In this document: positions 20,687-31,591 of the stretch, piece after piece | Position numbering within the stretch: position 1 is the first letter of the stretch | Layout: each line of letters opens with the position of its first letter | Assembly (NCBI RefSeq): GCF_001854325.1 | Contig: NZ_CP017754.1 | Location: forward strand, 620,001-684,000 | Direction of reading: 5' to 3' | DNA length: 64,000 bases | DNA from: Cupriavidus malaysiensis | GTDB lineage: Bacteria; Pseudomonadota; Gammaproteobacteria; Burkholderiales; Burkholderiaceae | Made by a program: the position numbers and the translations under genes | Notes under the pieces: model-generated | What the model saw: only the letters and a program-made list of their open reading frames with translations | Databases searched by the model: none | Told to the model about the DNA's origin: nothing

Positions 20687-21223
20687 ATGGAACAGTATCA
20701 CGGCACCACTATTCTCAGCGTACGCCGCGGCAACCAGGTCGCGCTCGGCGGTGACGGGCAGGTCACGCTCGGCAACGTCGTCATGAAGGGCACGGCGCGC
20801 AAGGTACGCCGTATCTACAACGGCAAGGTACTGGTCGGCTTCGCCGGCAGCACGGCCGACGCTTTTTCCCTGCTCGACCGTTTCGAGGCCAAGCTGGAGA
20901 AACACCAGGGCCAGCTGACGCGCGCTGCCGTGGACCTCGCCAAGGACTGGCGTTCCGACCGCGCCCTGCGCCGCCTGGAGGCCATGCTGATCGTCGCCGA
21001 CCGCGACACCACGCTGGTGCTGACCGGCAACGGCGACGTGCTCGATCCCGAGGGCGGCGTGGCCGCGATCGGCTCGGGCGGCTCCTACGCCCAGTCGGCG
21101 GCCAAGGCCCTGGTCGAGAATACCGACCTGGCCCCCAAGGACATCGTGGAGAAGTCGCTCACCATCGCCGGCGAACTCTGCATCTACACCAACACCAATT
21201 TCGTCATCGAGACGCTGGAATGA
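20687..21223 (+). CDS. hslV: HslV, proteasome-like peptidase subunit
   Basis: A 178-residue peptidase subunit of the HslUV (ClpQY) ATP-dependent protease. The start [14 protein letters not shown] means the catalytic threonine is not residue 2 as in E. coli but residue 7 (the first Thr after HG), so a short propeptide must be removed; this is usual in betaproteobacteria. GDGQVTLG and [14 protein letters not shown] are the family's structural motifs. HslU follows after 41 bases. A TATAGT at 20573-20578 may be the -10 box; I could not see a convincing heat-shock consensus. Confidence 0.96.
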   Translation: MEQYHGTTILSVRRGNQVALGGDGQVTLGNVVMKGTARKVRRIYNGKVLVGFAGSTADAFSLLDRFEAKLEKHQGQLTRAAVDLAKDWRSDRALRRLEAMLIVADRDTTLVLTGNGDVLDPEGGVAAIGSGGSYAQSAAKALVENTDLAPKDIVEKSLTIAGELCIYTNTNFVIETLE

Positions 21224-21264
21224 GCGTCGGGCGGCCCGCCCCCGGCCATCACTGAACGGATACC

Positions 21265-22596
<1,332 letters not shown>

Positions 22597-22650
22597 GCGC
22601 ACGCGGCATCGGGGCCCTGGTCCGCTTACCGCGGCCGACCGGGCCGCAAC

Positions 22651-22680
22651 AAAAGCGCACCGCAAGGTGCGCTTTTTTTT
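22651..22680 (+). terminator. Rho-independent terminator of hslVU
   Basis: Stem AAAAGCGCACC / GGTGCGCTTTT with loop GCAA (22651-22676), continuing to an eight-base T run. It lies 55 bases after the hslU stop. Confidence 0.95.
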
Positions 22681-22896
22681 GTTCCTCGTCCTGGTTCCTC
22701 ACCCTTGACCTCGGTCTTGCGTCCCGGCTGCCCTGTGGGAATCGTCCGACACGCCTTTCGGCGCGGCACGCCTGCTGTGACGTCCGGCGCGCTCCTAAGC
22801 TTGTTCGCGCGGGCCGGGCCGGACAACCCGGCTGCGCGCTGTCCATCTATCCATCCATCGCACGTGCGCGCGCGCCGTGCCAAGCAGGGGGCTGTC

Positions 22897-23100
22897 ATGA
22901 ATTGGGACCAGATCGCAGGCAAGTGGGACCAGGCCAAGGGCCGGATCAAGGAGAAGTGGGGCCAGCTGACCGACGATGACCTGGCACGCATCCAGGGCAA
23001 GCGCGACCAGCTCGCCGGCCGGATCCAGGAGCGTTATGGCTACACCAAGGAGCGCGTGGAAGAAGAACTCAAGGCCTGGGAGCGTGACTCACGCTGGTAA
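22897..23100 (+). CDS. CsbD family small stress protein
   Basis: A 67-residue hydrophilic protein of the CsbD family: MNWDQIAGKWDQAKGRIKEK is the family N-terminus, and YTKERVEEELKAWER follows. CsbD proteins are general-stress or sigma-B/RpoS-type induced in other bacteria; molecular function is unknown. CAGGGGGCTG precedes the ATG. It stands alone after the hslVU terminator. Confidence 0.88.
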   Translation: MNWDQIAGKWDQAKGRIKEKWGQLTDDDLARIQGKRDQLAGRIQERYGYTKERVEEELKAWERDSRW

Positions 23101-23275
23101 GCCAGGTAAGCATTGGTAAGTGCGCTGGCGCCTGCCGGCGCGCGCTGCGAAGCTGTGCGGCCGCAGTCGCTTGAGGGCGCTGCGGCCGTCGCCTGTACGG
23201 GGCGCACGGCGTGGCCGCCGCGGCCCGCCGTGCCCATTTCCGCCGGCATGGCCCGGCTTCGCCGAGGAGGACGAG

Positions 23276-23623
23276 ATGAAACGCGAACTGATGATTTCCA
23301 CCGCCGTGCTGTGCGGCCTGGCGGCGGCCACGCTGTTCCTGTGCGCGCGGCCCGGACCGGCGGCGGCGCCGGACGCCGCGGCGGCTTGCAGCGCTGGTGG
23401 CGGCGCGCCGGCGGCGCGCTTGCCAGCGCTGGTGACTGCCGCCCACGCCGGCACCGTCGTTCCGGCAGGCACCCCCAGCGGGGCTGCGCCGCTGGCGCAG
23501 GCCATGCAGGCCGCCGACCTGGTCTGGCGCGCCGATCGCCATGCCGCGGATGCCTTGCGGCTGGCCGATCGCGTAGGCGACGACGACGGCCTGGCCTGGA
23601 ACTACGTGCAGTTGCGACTCTGA
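23276..23623 (+). CDS. Small hypothetical protein with an N-terminal membrane anchor or signal
   Basis: A 115-residue protein I do not recognise. Residues 7-25 (ISTAVLCGLAAATLFLCA) form a hydrophobic signal or anchor. The middle is Ala/Gly/Pro-rich and the end is more ordered (MQAADLVWRADRHAADALRL). GAGGAGG lies five to seven bases before the ATG at 23276, and third positions are G/C-rich, so the gene is probably real. It is convergent with the RegA-type regulator gene, 29 bases apart. Confidence 0.55.
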   Translation: MKRELMISTAVLCGLAAATLFLCARPGPAAAPDAAAACSAGGGAPAARLPALVTAAHAGTVVPAGTPSGAAPLAQAMQAADLVWRADRHAADALRLADRVGDDDGLAWNYVQLRL

Positions 23624-23652
23624 ACGCGGGCATGTCCCGCCGGCACCTCCCG

Positions 23653-24270
23653 TCAGCGCGAGACCGGCCGCTTGCCCAGCTTGCGCTGCAGCGTGCGGCG
23701 ATGCATGTTCAGCGCGCGCGCCGTTGCCGAGATATTGCCGCCGTGCTCGTTGAGCACGCGCTGGATGTGCTCCCATTCGAGCCGTGCCACCGACAGCGGC
23801 ACCGGCTCTTCCAGCGCGGCTTCCGCCGCGTCCTCCGACACCCCCGCCATCAGCGCGGTCAGGATCGAGTCGACGTTGGCCGGCTTGGCCAGGTATTCAT
23901 CCGCGCCCTGCTTGACCGCCGTGACCGCGGTGGCGATGCTCGCATAGCCGGTCAGGATCAGGATGCGCGCGTGCGGCAGCGCGGTACGCAGCGGGCCGAT
24001 CAGGTGCAGGCCCGAGTCCGCCGGAGCGGTGCCGCCGGCCTCGGCGGGCGCGTTCAGGTGCAGGTCCAGCGTGACATAGGCGAAGGCGGTGCGTTCGGCC
24101 AGTGCCAGCGCCTCCTGGCGGGTGTGCGCCACCTGCACGGCGTAGCCGCGGCGTGCCAGCGCGCGCGCCAGCGTGCCGGCGAAGACGGTGTCGTCGTCGA
24201 CGACCAGGAAGGGGGCGCCGGCGGGGTCGCCCGGAGCGTCGCCGGCAGCGGTGGGGGGGACTTCATTCAT
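23653..24270 (-). CDS. regA: RegA/PrrA/ActR-type redox response regulator
   Basis: A 205-residue regulator: receiver domain with the acidic pocket VVDDD, phospho-acceptor D69 (TLDLHL), LTGYAS and KPA lysine; then a Fis-type helix-turn-helix at the C-terminus (WEHIQRVLNEHGGNISATARALNMHRRTLQRKLGKR), nearly invariant in RegA/PrrA. Such regulators control respiration and redox balance. Odd: about eight extra residues (NAPAEAGGTAPADS region) follow the phospho-acceptor strand, where classic RegA is shorter. The kinase gene lies 42 bases upstream on the same strand. No classic proline-rich hinge is seen between the domains. Confidence 0.88.
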   Translation of the reverse strand: MNEVPPTAAGDAPGDPAGAPFLVVDDDTVFAGTLARALARRGYAVQVAHTRQEALALAERTAFAYVTLDLHLNAPAEAGGTAPADSGLHLIGPLRTALPHARILILTGYASIATAVTAVKQGADEYLAKPANVDSILTALMAGVSEDAAEAALEEPVPLSVARLEWEHIQRVLNEHGGNISATARALNMHRRTLQRKLGKRPVSR

Positions 24271-24312
24271 GGCGGATCTCGGGAGATGTCTCGGGAAACA
24301 GGCTTGGAGGAT

Positions 24313-25650
24313 TCAGGCGCCGGCGGCCGCGCGCGCGGCCAGGGGCAGGCGCAGCTCGGCGACGGTGCCGCCGCCGGCATGGTCGTGCCAGCTCAGGCGG
24401 CCGCCCATGCGCAGCGCCGTGCTTTGCGCCAGGTAGGCGCCGATACCCTGGCCGCCGTGCGAGCTGGCCACCGGGGCTTCGCCCAGGTGCTGGCGCAGCA
24501 GCGGTGCGATGCCGCCGCCGTGGTCGGCCACGCGGAAGCACAGCGTGGCGTGCGGGGTGCCGCTTTCCAGCGCGATCGACAATTGCAGCGGCGGGGTGGC
24601 GCCCTGCTGGCTGCGCGCCGCGTTGTCGAGCAGGATGGTGAGGATCTGGCCGACCCGGGCCGGCTCGATTTCCTGCGCGGCGGCCGCGGGCGCGGCACTG
24701 GCTTGCAGCTGCGCCTGCGGGTGGCGCAATTGCCAGCGCTCGACGAAGGCCGGCAGCCAGGAGGCGATGGCTTGGGGTGCCACCGTGGCATGGTCTTCGC
24801 GCAGCCGGGCCAGGATCGACTTGCACAGCTCGATCTGCTGCTCCATGGTCTGCAGGTCGGCCAGGTAGCCTGCCACCGGCGTGGCGCCGTGCTGGCGGTG
24901 TTCGGCATCGCCGCGCAGTTCGCCCGCGATCACCGCCAGCGTGGACAGCGGCGTGCCGATCTCATGGGCCACCGCGGCGGCCTGCGCATTGAGCGCTTCC
25001 ACGCGCGCCTCGCGCAGCAACTGCTCCTGCGCCTGGCTGAGCTGGGCATCGCGCTGGCGCAGCACGCCGGACAGCCGCGCCACGAAAAAGGCGATCATCA
25101 CCGCGCTGGCGACGAAGTTCAGCCACATGCCGGCCAGGTGGTAGTTGACCGCGTTGTCCGGGTTGATCAGGTTCAGCGGCACGTATTCGAGCAGCAGCAC
25201 CGAATAGCAGGCCAGCGCGAACAGCGCCAGCGCCATCACCATGCGCCACGGCAGGATGGCCGCCGCGATCGCCAGTCCCGGCAGGTAGAAGGAGACGAAG
25301 GGATTGGTGGCGCCGCCGGTGAAGAACAGGATGGCGGACAGCGCGGTCAGGTCGACCATCAGCTGACCCATCAGTTCCGCGTCGCTGGGCGCGGCGTCGT
25401 CGCTGGAGTGCAGATGCAGCCGCAGGCCCGTCATCAGGTTGAACAGGGTCTGCAGCGCGAAGATGATCAGCAGCGGGCGGTAGGGCAGGATGACGCCGGC
25501 CAGCGCCTCGCAGGTCAGCAGCATGGTCGCCTGCGCGCTCAGCAGCGCCCAGCGCAGCCAGAACAGCCGGCGCAGGCTCACCAGGTTGTGGCGCGCCTGG
25601 CCGTCGGCCGCCGGCGCGAAGGGGGCGTACAGGAAGAGAGCGGATGGCAT
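24313..25650 (-). CDS. regB: RegB/PrrB-type membrane redox-sensing histidine kinase
   Basis: A 445-residue kinase with six predicted membrane spans in residues 25-200. The quinone-site motif GGATNPF, specific to RegB, is present near residue 112. The H-box is VAHEIGTPLS with H229, and the redox cysteine of RegB aligns with C276 (IELCKSILARL). N-box ILLDNAARSQ and G-box HGGQGIGAYLA are intact. With the downstream RegA it forms a two-component system that reads the redox state of the ubiquinone pool. The ATG at 25650 was chosen because the segment upstream is unconserved. Divergent from the PCu(A)C gene by 197 bases, a possible target. Confidence 0.9.
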   Translation of the reverse strand: MPSALFLYAPFAPAADGQARHNLVSLRRLFWLRWALLSAQATMLLTCEALAGVILPYRPLLIIFALQTLFNLMTGLRLHLHSSDDAAPSDAELMGQLMVDLTALSAILFFTGGATNPFVSFYLPGLAIAAAILPWRMVMALALFALACYSVLLLEYVPLNLINPDNAVNYHLAGMWLNFVASAVMIAFFVARLSGVLRQRDAQLSQAQEQLLREARVEALNAQAAAVAHEIGTPLSTLAVIAGELRGDAEHRQHGATPVAGYLADLQTMEQQIELCKSILARLREDHATVAPQAIASWLPAFVERWQLRHPQAQLQASAAPAAAAQEIEPARVGQILTILLDNAARSQQGATPPLQLSIALESGTPHATLCFRVADHGGGIAPLLRQHLGEAPVASSHGGQGIGAYLAQSTALRMGGRLSWHDHAGGGTVAELRLPLAARAAAGA

Positions 25651-25847
25651 GGCGGCAGTGTAGCAACGCACGCGCCGGTCGGCCGGCGCGTGCGACACCT
25701 TGCCGCATTGGTGCGCCGGCGCGGCGCTGCCAGACTGGACGATCCGCCCGCGCGCCGAGATGCCGGACGCTGGCCGCCACCGTCCCGCGTGGTCTAATGT
25801 GAGTCCTGCAGCAGAACCAACCAGACCCATCTTCAGGAGAGTCAGTC

Positions 25848-26366
25848 ATGCATGCCAAGTTCCGTGCGGCCCGCGCCGCCGCTTCCTGTGTCGCCCTGTT
25901 CGCCGCCCTGGCCTCCGGCGCGGCGCTGGCCCAGGTCGACGTCAGCAATGCCTGGGCGCGCGGCACCGTGCCGGCCCAGACCGCCTCCGGGGCTTTCATG
26001 ACCCTGCACGCCCATGAGGCGGCCAAGCTGGTGGGCGTGTCCTCGCCCGTCGCGGCCAGCGTGGAGCTGCACGAGATGAAGATGGACGGCAGCGTGATGC
26101 GCATGCGCCCGGTGGCCTCGATCGACCTGCCCAAGATGCAGGACGTCGAACTGAAGCCGGGCGGCTACCACGTGATGCTGATGGGCCTGAAGGGCCAGCT
26201 CAAGGCCGGCGACAAGGTGCCCCTGACGCTGAAGATCGAGCAGGGCGGCAAGGTCACCGAGCAGCGCGTCGAAGCCGAGGTGCGCGACCTGGGCGCCATG
26301 GGGCAGGGAGCCATGGGGCAGGGTGGCCAAGGTGGCCAAGGTGGCCATAGCGGCCACATGCACTGA
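25848..26366 (+). CDS. Periplasmic copper chaperone PCu(A)C
   Basis: A 172-residue secreted protein, signal peptide ending ASGAALA (residue 28). The PCu(A)C copper site H-M-X10-M-X21-H-X-M is present as ELHEMKMDGSVMRMRP and GGYHVMLM. Such chaperones supply copper to the CuA site of cytochrome c oxidase, in keeping with the divergent RegBA redox genes. CAGGAGAG precedes the ATG. The C-terminus has an added Gly/Gln/His tail (GQGGQGGQGGHSGHMH) encoded by a nine-base tandem repeat at 26322-26348 and able to bind metal. Confidence 0.92.
   Translation: MHAKFRAARAAASCVALFAALASGAALAQVDVSNAWARGTVPAQTASGAFMTLHAHEAAKLVGVSSPVAASVELHEMKMDGSVMRMRPVASIDLPKMQDVELKPGGYHVMLMGLKGQLKAGDKVPLTLKIEQGGKVTEQRVEAEVRDLGAMGQGAMGQGGQGGQGGHSGHMH
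26322..26348 (+). repeat. Nine-base tandem repeat in the copper chaperone tail
   Basis: GGTGGCCAA occurs twice and GGTGGCCAT once, head to tail, adding GQG units to the end of the protein just before its GHSGHMH tail. The unit keeps the reading frame. Confidence 0.9.
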
Positions 26367-26693
26367 GCGCCGCCGCAGGGCACGGGCAGCCGCCATGGCC
26401 AACAAGCAGCTGGGCACCCGGCAGAAGCTGGTCTACCGTGGCGGCACCGGCGTGCCGGCGCGCGGCGCGGCCCGGCCGCCCGCTCCGCCACCGCGCCGCG
26501 GGCGCGCGCCTCTTCCAGCGTCCCCTCCCGCGCCCGGCGCAGGAACCTTGCCGCAGCCCTCGCGTGGCCGGCCAGCCGTCCGCCGCGGCGGCCCGGCCGC
26601 GAAGCGGCACGATACGCCGTCGGGCCAGCCCGCCGGGGCAGCCGAGCAGTCTGACGGCTGCGGCGACGCCGACGATGCCGGCGATTCCAGTGC
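26367..26693. other. 327-base gap; one weak small frame
   Basis: An open frame from an ATG at 26395 to 26730 has G/C-rich third positions for its first 27 codons (begins MANKQLGTRQKLVYRGG), but then becomes a Pro/Arg/Ala low-complexity stretch and overlaps the LysR gene end by 37 bases. There is no good ribosome site. It could be a remnant or an unrecognised small gene; I do not support it as a CDS. No terminator was seen. Confidence 0.3.
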
Positions 26694-27629
26694 TCAGCCG
26701 CGCAGGCTGATCGATTCTCCCGATTCCTGACCCGCGGCCGCGGCCACCACCCGTTCGCGCAGCCACATGTGGCCGGGATCCGCTTCGATGCGCTCGTGCC
26801 AGATCATGCTGAAGGTCAGCCCCGGCAGCGCGAACGGCGGGTCGAACACGGCGAAGCGCGGGTCTTCCTGCAGCGCGGCCAGGCTGCGCCGTGCCGTCGT
26901 CAGTACCAGGTTGGTCCCGGCGATCAGCGCGGGCGCCACGCTCCAGTGCGGCAGCACGCAGGCGATCTTGCGGCGGCCGCCGAGCTTGGCCACGGCCGCG
27001 TCGATGGCGTCGACGCGCTCGCTGTGCGTGGCCACCAGCACATGGGAACGCGCCAGGTAGGCGACCTGGTCGAGCCGGCCGTTGTCGCGTACCGTGGCGG
27101 CGTCGACCGCGCAGGCGTAGTCATCCTCGAACAGCGTCTGTGCGCGCACGCTTTCCGGCGGATTGGCGAACACGCCCAGCGCGGCGTCGATCTCGCCGTC
27201 CGCCACCTTGGCCGTCATTGCCTCACGGCTGGCCTGCGTCACCACCAGGTCGATGCCCGGCGCGGCCTTGCGCACCGCGCGCAGCAGGCGCGGCAGCACC
27301 ACCATGGCGCCGTAGTCGGACATGGCCAGGCGGAAGGTGCGGCGCGCGGTCGCCGGCTGGAAGCCGGACGGCCCCAGCAGGATGCGCACCTGCGCCAGCG
27401 CCTCGGCCAGCGGGCCGGAGAGCTCGTGGGCGCGCGCGGTCAGCACCAGGCCGCCCTGGCCGCGCACCAGCAGCGGATCGTCGAGCAGTTGGCGCAGGCG
27501 GCCGAGCGCATGGCTGACGGCCGGCTGGCTCAGGTGCAGGCGCAGCGCCGCGCGCGAGATATGGCGTTCCGCCAGCAGGGCTTCCAGCACCACCAGCAGG
27601 TTCAGGTCGATAGCACGTAGATTATTCAT
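26694..27629 (-). CDS. LysR-family transcriptional regulator
   Basis: A 311-residue LysR regulator. The winged helix reads [20 protein letters not shown] then [20 protein letters not shown]. The effector domain follows from residue 90 ([19 protein letters not shown]), the NodD/NahR-like subgroup with DYGA near 106. The effector is unknown. Divergent from the YdcZ-type gene (91 bases between starts); the AT-rich gap 27630-27700 likely holds the operator, and the transporter is the best candidate target. Confidence 0.9.
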   Translation of the reverse strand: MNNLRAIDLNLLVVLEALLAERHISRAALRLHLSQPAVSHALGRLRQLLDDPLLVRGQGGLVLTARAHELSGPLAEALAQVRILLGPSGFQPATARRTFRLAMSDYGAMVVLPRLLRAVRKAAPGIDLVVTQASREAMTAKVADGEIDAALGVFANPPESVRAQTLFEDDYACAVDAATVRDNGRLDQVAYLARSHVLVATHSERVDAIDAAVAKLGGRRKIACVLPHWSVAPALIAGTNLVLTTARRSLAALQEDPRFAVFDPPFALPGLTFSMIWHERIEADPGHMWLRERVVAAAAGQESGESISLRG

Positions 27630-27720
27630 GCTGCGAATATTAAATCTTTGAAGTCGGAATTGGAATTTTTAAAGGGAATATTTGAAACTGAGCGCTCTCG
27701 GATATTCCTCGAATCGCGCC

Positions 27721-28224
27721 ATGGCTTCGCTTCTCGCTTCCCCCTCCGCCCTGCTGCCGTCGCTGCTGATGGGCGTCGCCGCCGGCGCGGTCATTCCCCT
27801 GCAGGCCGGGGCCAACGGCGGGCTGGGCCGCGCGCTGGGCCATCCCTTGTGGGCGACCCTGGTCTCGCTGCTGGTCAGCCTGGTGGCGGTGGTGCTGGTG
27901 CTGGCGGCGCTGCGCGTGCCGCTGCCGGCGGTCGGTGCGGCCGCCGGCGTGCGCGGCTGGATGTGGAGCGGTGGCCTGCTCGGTGCCTTCTATATCACCG
28001 CCGCGCTGGTGCTGGCGCCGCGGCTGGGCGCGGGCAGCTTCATCGCCGCGGTGGTGGCAGGGCAGATGCTGGCGGCGCTGGCGGCCGACCGGTTCGGCCT
28101 GGCCGGGTTTGCCGTGCGCGAACTGAGCGCTGCGCGCCTGGGCGGGGCCTTGCTGGTGGTGCTGGGGGTGGCGGTGATGCAGTGGGGCGGTGCGCCAGGC
28201 GTGCGGGCCGCGGCCGGCGCCTGA
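27721..28224 (+). CDS. YdcZ (DUF606) / DMT-superfamily membrane protein
   Basis: A 167-residue integral membrane protein with five predicted helices. It begins with LLMGVAAGAVIPLQAGANGGLGRALGHPLWATLVS, which matches the DUF606/YdcZ start. GLLGAFYITAALVLAPRLGAG is the repeated half motif. Function of the family is unproven; small-molecule export is assumed. A TTG at 27682 is possible, but the ATG at 27721 fits homologues. Likely controlled by the divergent LysR gene. Confidence 0.8.
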   Translation: MASLLASPSALLPSLLMGVAAGAVIPLQAGANGGLGRALGHPLWATLVSLLVSLVAVVLVLAALRVPLPAVGAAAGVRGWMWSGGLLGAFYITAALVLAPRLGAGSFIAAVVAGQMLAALAADRFGLAGFAVRELSAARLGGALLVVLGVAVMQWGGAPGVRAAAGA

Positions 28225-28239
28225 GCCCGGGCGCCCCGC

Positions 28240-28473
28240 TCAGTCCTGTCCGGCGCGGCGCTGCCGCAGGCAGTCGGGACAGAGGCAGTGCCGGCCCGGC
28301 ACGATGGCGCGCGCCGGCAGCAGCGGCTCGCTGGCGCACCAGCAGGCGGGCAGGCCGGCCGCGTGGCCGCAGACGAAACCCTTGCCGCAGCGGCTGCAGT
28401 GCTCGACCGGCCGCAACTGGCCGGTCAGCACGGCGCAGGCGGGGGCGGGAGGCGGGGCCGGCCGGTCGCTCAT
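28240..28473 (-). CDS. Cysteine-rich CWC-family small protein
   Basis: A 77-residue protein with nine cysteines: HCSRCGKGFVCG, then CWCASEPL and CLCPDCLRQRR. This is the Cys-rich CWC pattern, a predicted zinc-binding module of unknown role. It lies 12 bases after the zf-HC2 gene on the same strand and is probably the last gene of the ECF-sigma operon. Confidence 0.75.
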   Translation of the reverse strand: MSDRPAPPPAPACAVLTGQLRPVEHCSRCGKGFVCGHAAGLPACWCASEPLLPARAIVPGRHCLCPDCLRQRRAGQD

Positions 28474-28485
28474 ATGGCGTTTGCC

Positions 28486-28719
28486 TCAGCCTTCCCGGCG
28501 TGGCCCGGCCGCGCCGTCGTCGCGGCCGAGGTGGCGCATGGCGGCGCGCATCAGGCGCATCTGGCCGGCGAACCGGGTGCAGGCGTCGCAGATCGTCAGG
28601 TGGCTGCGCACGCGCAGGCGCTGGACCCAGCCGAGTTCGCGGTCCAGCCCCTGCATGGTGAGCTGGTGCACCTCGTGGCAGGTCGGCATCAGGCGGCGGC
28701 GTGGCGGCGTATCAGGCAT
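28486..28719 (-). CDS. zf-HC2 domain protein, candidate anti-sigma factor
   Basis: A 77-residue protein with the zf-HC2 pattern: CHEVHQLTMQ, then RVRSHLTICDACTRF (His, CXXC). No membrane segment follows, so it would be a soluble, single-domain anti-sigma factor of the ZAS type, which sense redox or metal through the Cys/His cluster. It lies just downstream of the ECF sigma gene (42 bases), the usual order. Partnering is inferred from position. Confidence 0.75.
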   Translation of the reverse strand: MPDTPPRRRLMPTCHEVHQLTMQGLDRELGWVQRLRVRSHLTICDACTRFAGQMRLMRAAMRHLGRDDGAAGPRREG

Positions 28720-28761
28720 GGTTTCCTAGGAGGGGCGGGCGGGTTCCCGGGCCGGCCGGCA

Positions 28762-29340
28762 TCAGCCCGCGCGCTGGCCGAACCAGTTCAGCTCGAGGCA
28801 TTCGCGCAGGCGCATGCGGGCACGGTAGAGCATCACCCACAGATTGGTCGCGCTGATCTGCAGATCCTGACAGATTTCTTCCGATTCCAGTTCCAGCCAC
28901 TCGCGCATCATGAAGACGCGCCCGATCTTGGCCGGCAGCCGGTCCACGCACAGTTGCAGGATTTCGAAGAACTCGCGCCGCTCGAAGGTGCGGTCGGGAT
29001 CGCCCCAGTCGGACGGCGGGGTCTGGTAGTGGCCGTTGCGGGCGAACAGGGCGTCGAAGGCTTCGAGGTCGGACTGCTCGTCGCCGTCCTCGCCCGCGCT
29101 CAGCGCCAGCGTCACTTCGCGGCGGCCGCTGCGCAGCGTGTCGATGATCTTGTGCTTGAGGATGCCGATCAGGTAGGTCTTGAGCGCTGACTGGCCGGCG
29201 AAGCGCTCGGGGTGTTCCAGCGCCGCCAGCAGCGTTTCCGACACCGTGTCCTCGGCCAGCGCCTCGTCGCGCAGCTGCAGCAGGGCGAAGCGCAGCAGGT
29301 GGGGGCGCAGGGACTGCAGTTCGTCAGGATCGAGGGGCAT
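28762..29340 (-). CDS. ECF-type sigma-70 family RNA polymerase sigma factor
   Basis: A 192-residue sigma factor. Region 2 covers LQSLRPHLLRFALLQLRD through FAGQSALKTYLIGILKHKIID; region 4 covers FFEILQLCVDRLPAKIGRVFMMREWLELESEEICQDL and TNLWVMLYRARMRLRECL. An acidic linker lies between. The start at 29340 gives a family-sized protein. Transcribed away from argB. With zf-HC2 and the Cys-rich protein it forms a three-gene set; the stimulus is unknown. Confidence 0.88.
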   Translation of the reverse strand: MPLDPDELQSLRPHLLRFALLQLRDEALAEDTVSETLLAALEHPERFAGQSALKTYLIGILKHKIIDTLRSGRREVTLALSAGEDGDEQSDLEAFDALFARNGHYQTPPSDWGDPDRTFERREFFEILQLCVDRLPAKIGRVFMMREWLELESEEICQDLQISATNLWVMLYRARMRLRECLELNWFGQRAG

Positions 29341-29590
29341 CGGCGCGGCCTGCGGCAAGGTTGAGGGGGCGGGCGGCGGGCATCGCTCGCTGTTGCGCGC
29401 ATCGCACGTGCGGGGCGCCGCGCCGGGCCTTCCCGGCCGCCGCCAGCCCTGCGTCGGGCGGTGTGCGCGCGCGGCACGCGGTTTCTTGTAAAATCGGCGC
29501 CTGCCGCTCCCGGCGACCGGTGCCACGCCTTCCACGGAAGGCGGCGAACCCGCCGCGCAGCGATTTTGACACGATCATGATACTTGTTGA

Positions 29591-30529
<939 letters not shown>

Positions 30530-30589
30530 GCGGACCCGTCGCGGCGGCGCCTGCACGCGGCCGCGACCGTTACTCCACTTCTCGACGGC

Positions 30590-31591
30590 TTGTCCTACCC
30601 CTACCCAACGCGAACGCATGGCACGCGCCGCGGCCGCCTGCGCCGCGCCGCCGGCAATACGGCCGGGCCCACCGTCTGGCTGTTCGATCTCGACAATACG
30701 CTGCACGATGCCTCGCACGCCATTTTCCCGGCCATCAACCGGCAGATGACGGCCTACGTGGCGCGCGTGCTCGGCTGTGACGAGGCCCGTGCCAGCGAGG
30801 TGCGCGTGGCCTACTGGCAGCGCTACGGCGCCACGCTGCTGGGCATGATCCGGCACCACGGCGTCGACGCCGCCGATTTCCTGCGCGCCGCACACGACTT
30901 TCCCGAGCTGGCGCGCATGATCAAGGTCAGGCGCGGCCTGGCCGCACACCTGCGGCGCCTGCCCGGGCGCAAGATCCTGGTGACCAATGCGCCGCAGGAC
31001 TATGCGCTGGCGGTGCTGCGCATCGCCGGCATCGCCCAGTATTTCGAACGCGTAGTGGCGATCGAGCAGATGTGGGTGCACGGGCACCTGCGGCCCAAGC
31101 CCGATCGCCGCATGCTGCGCCGGTTGCTGGCACAGGAGCGCATCGCGCCGCACCGCGCCGTGCTGGTCGAGGACACGCTGTCGCACCTGAAGCGCTACGC
31201 GGGCATGGGCATCGGCACCGCCTGGGTCACCGGCTACCTGCGCGCGCTGGCGCCGGCCCGCCCGCAGGCCTTGCCGGCTCCGGCCGAGGCCGCGGTGCCG
31301 GGCGTCACCGCCGACGCCGTGCTGCGTACCACCCTCGCGGCCGAGGATGGCCGCCATGCCCCGCACACCGCGCAGGAGCGCGCCGTGACCCTGGTCGCGG
31401 CCGAGGCCCAGGTACCGCCAGCCGGGTCCGAAGGGCGCCAGCCGCCGGCACCGCAGGCGATGCCGGACAGCGCGCCGCGGGTGCGCGCCCGCGTCGTCAA
31501 TCGTCCCGCCTATGTGAAGGTAAAAGTACAATCCATGCATCAACTCCAACGACAACGACAAACGCGGAGCAAGGGTCATGATGCACAGTAA
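30590..31591 (+). CDS. HAD hydrolase, pyrimidine 5'-nucleotidase type
   Basis: A 333-residue HAD-superfamily phosphatase. Motif I is FDLDNTLHDA near residue 33 with the Asp nucleophile, motif II is LVTNAP, motif III lysine in RPKPDRR, and motif IV is LVEDTLSH. The IA-type cap and the pattern fit the SDT1/pyrimidine nucleotidase group. The start is uncertain: the frame has no ATG or GTG before motif I, so TTG at 30590 is used. The C-terminal 110 residues are Ala/Pro-rich, unlike the family, and run 14 bases into slmA, over its likely promoter. Confidence 0.75.
   Translation: MSYPYPTRTHGTRRGRLRRAAGNTAGPTVWLFDLDNTLHDASHAIFPAINRQMTAYVARVLGCDEARASEVRVAYWQRYGATLLGMIRHHGVDAADFLRAAHDFPELARMIKVRRGLAAHLRRLPGRKILVTNAPQDYALAVLRIAGIAQYFERVVAIEQMWVHGHLRPKPDRRMLRRLLAQERIAPHRAVLVEDTLSHLKRYAGMGIGTAWVTGYLRALAPARPQALPAPAEAAVPGVTADAVLRTTLAAEDGRHAPHTAQERAVTLVAAEAQVPPAGSEGRQPPAPQAMPDSAPRVRARVVNRPAYVKVKVQSMHQLQRQRQTRSKGHDAQ

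Noticed and set aside
26395..26730. A possible 111-residue protein after the copper chaperone
   Set aside because: Low-complexity composition, no ribosome site, overlaps the LysR gene; left as a note only.
30618..30715. ATG at 30618 as start of the HAD hydrolase
   Set aside because: It is in another frame; the HAD motif frame has no ATG there.
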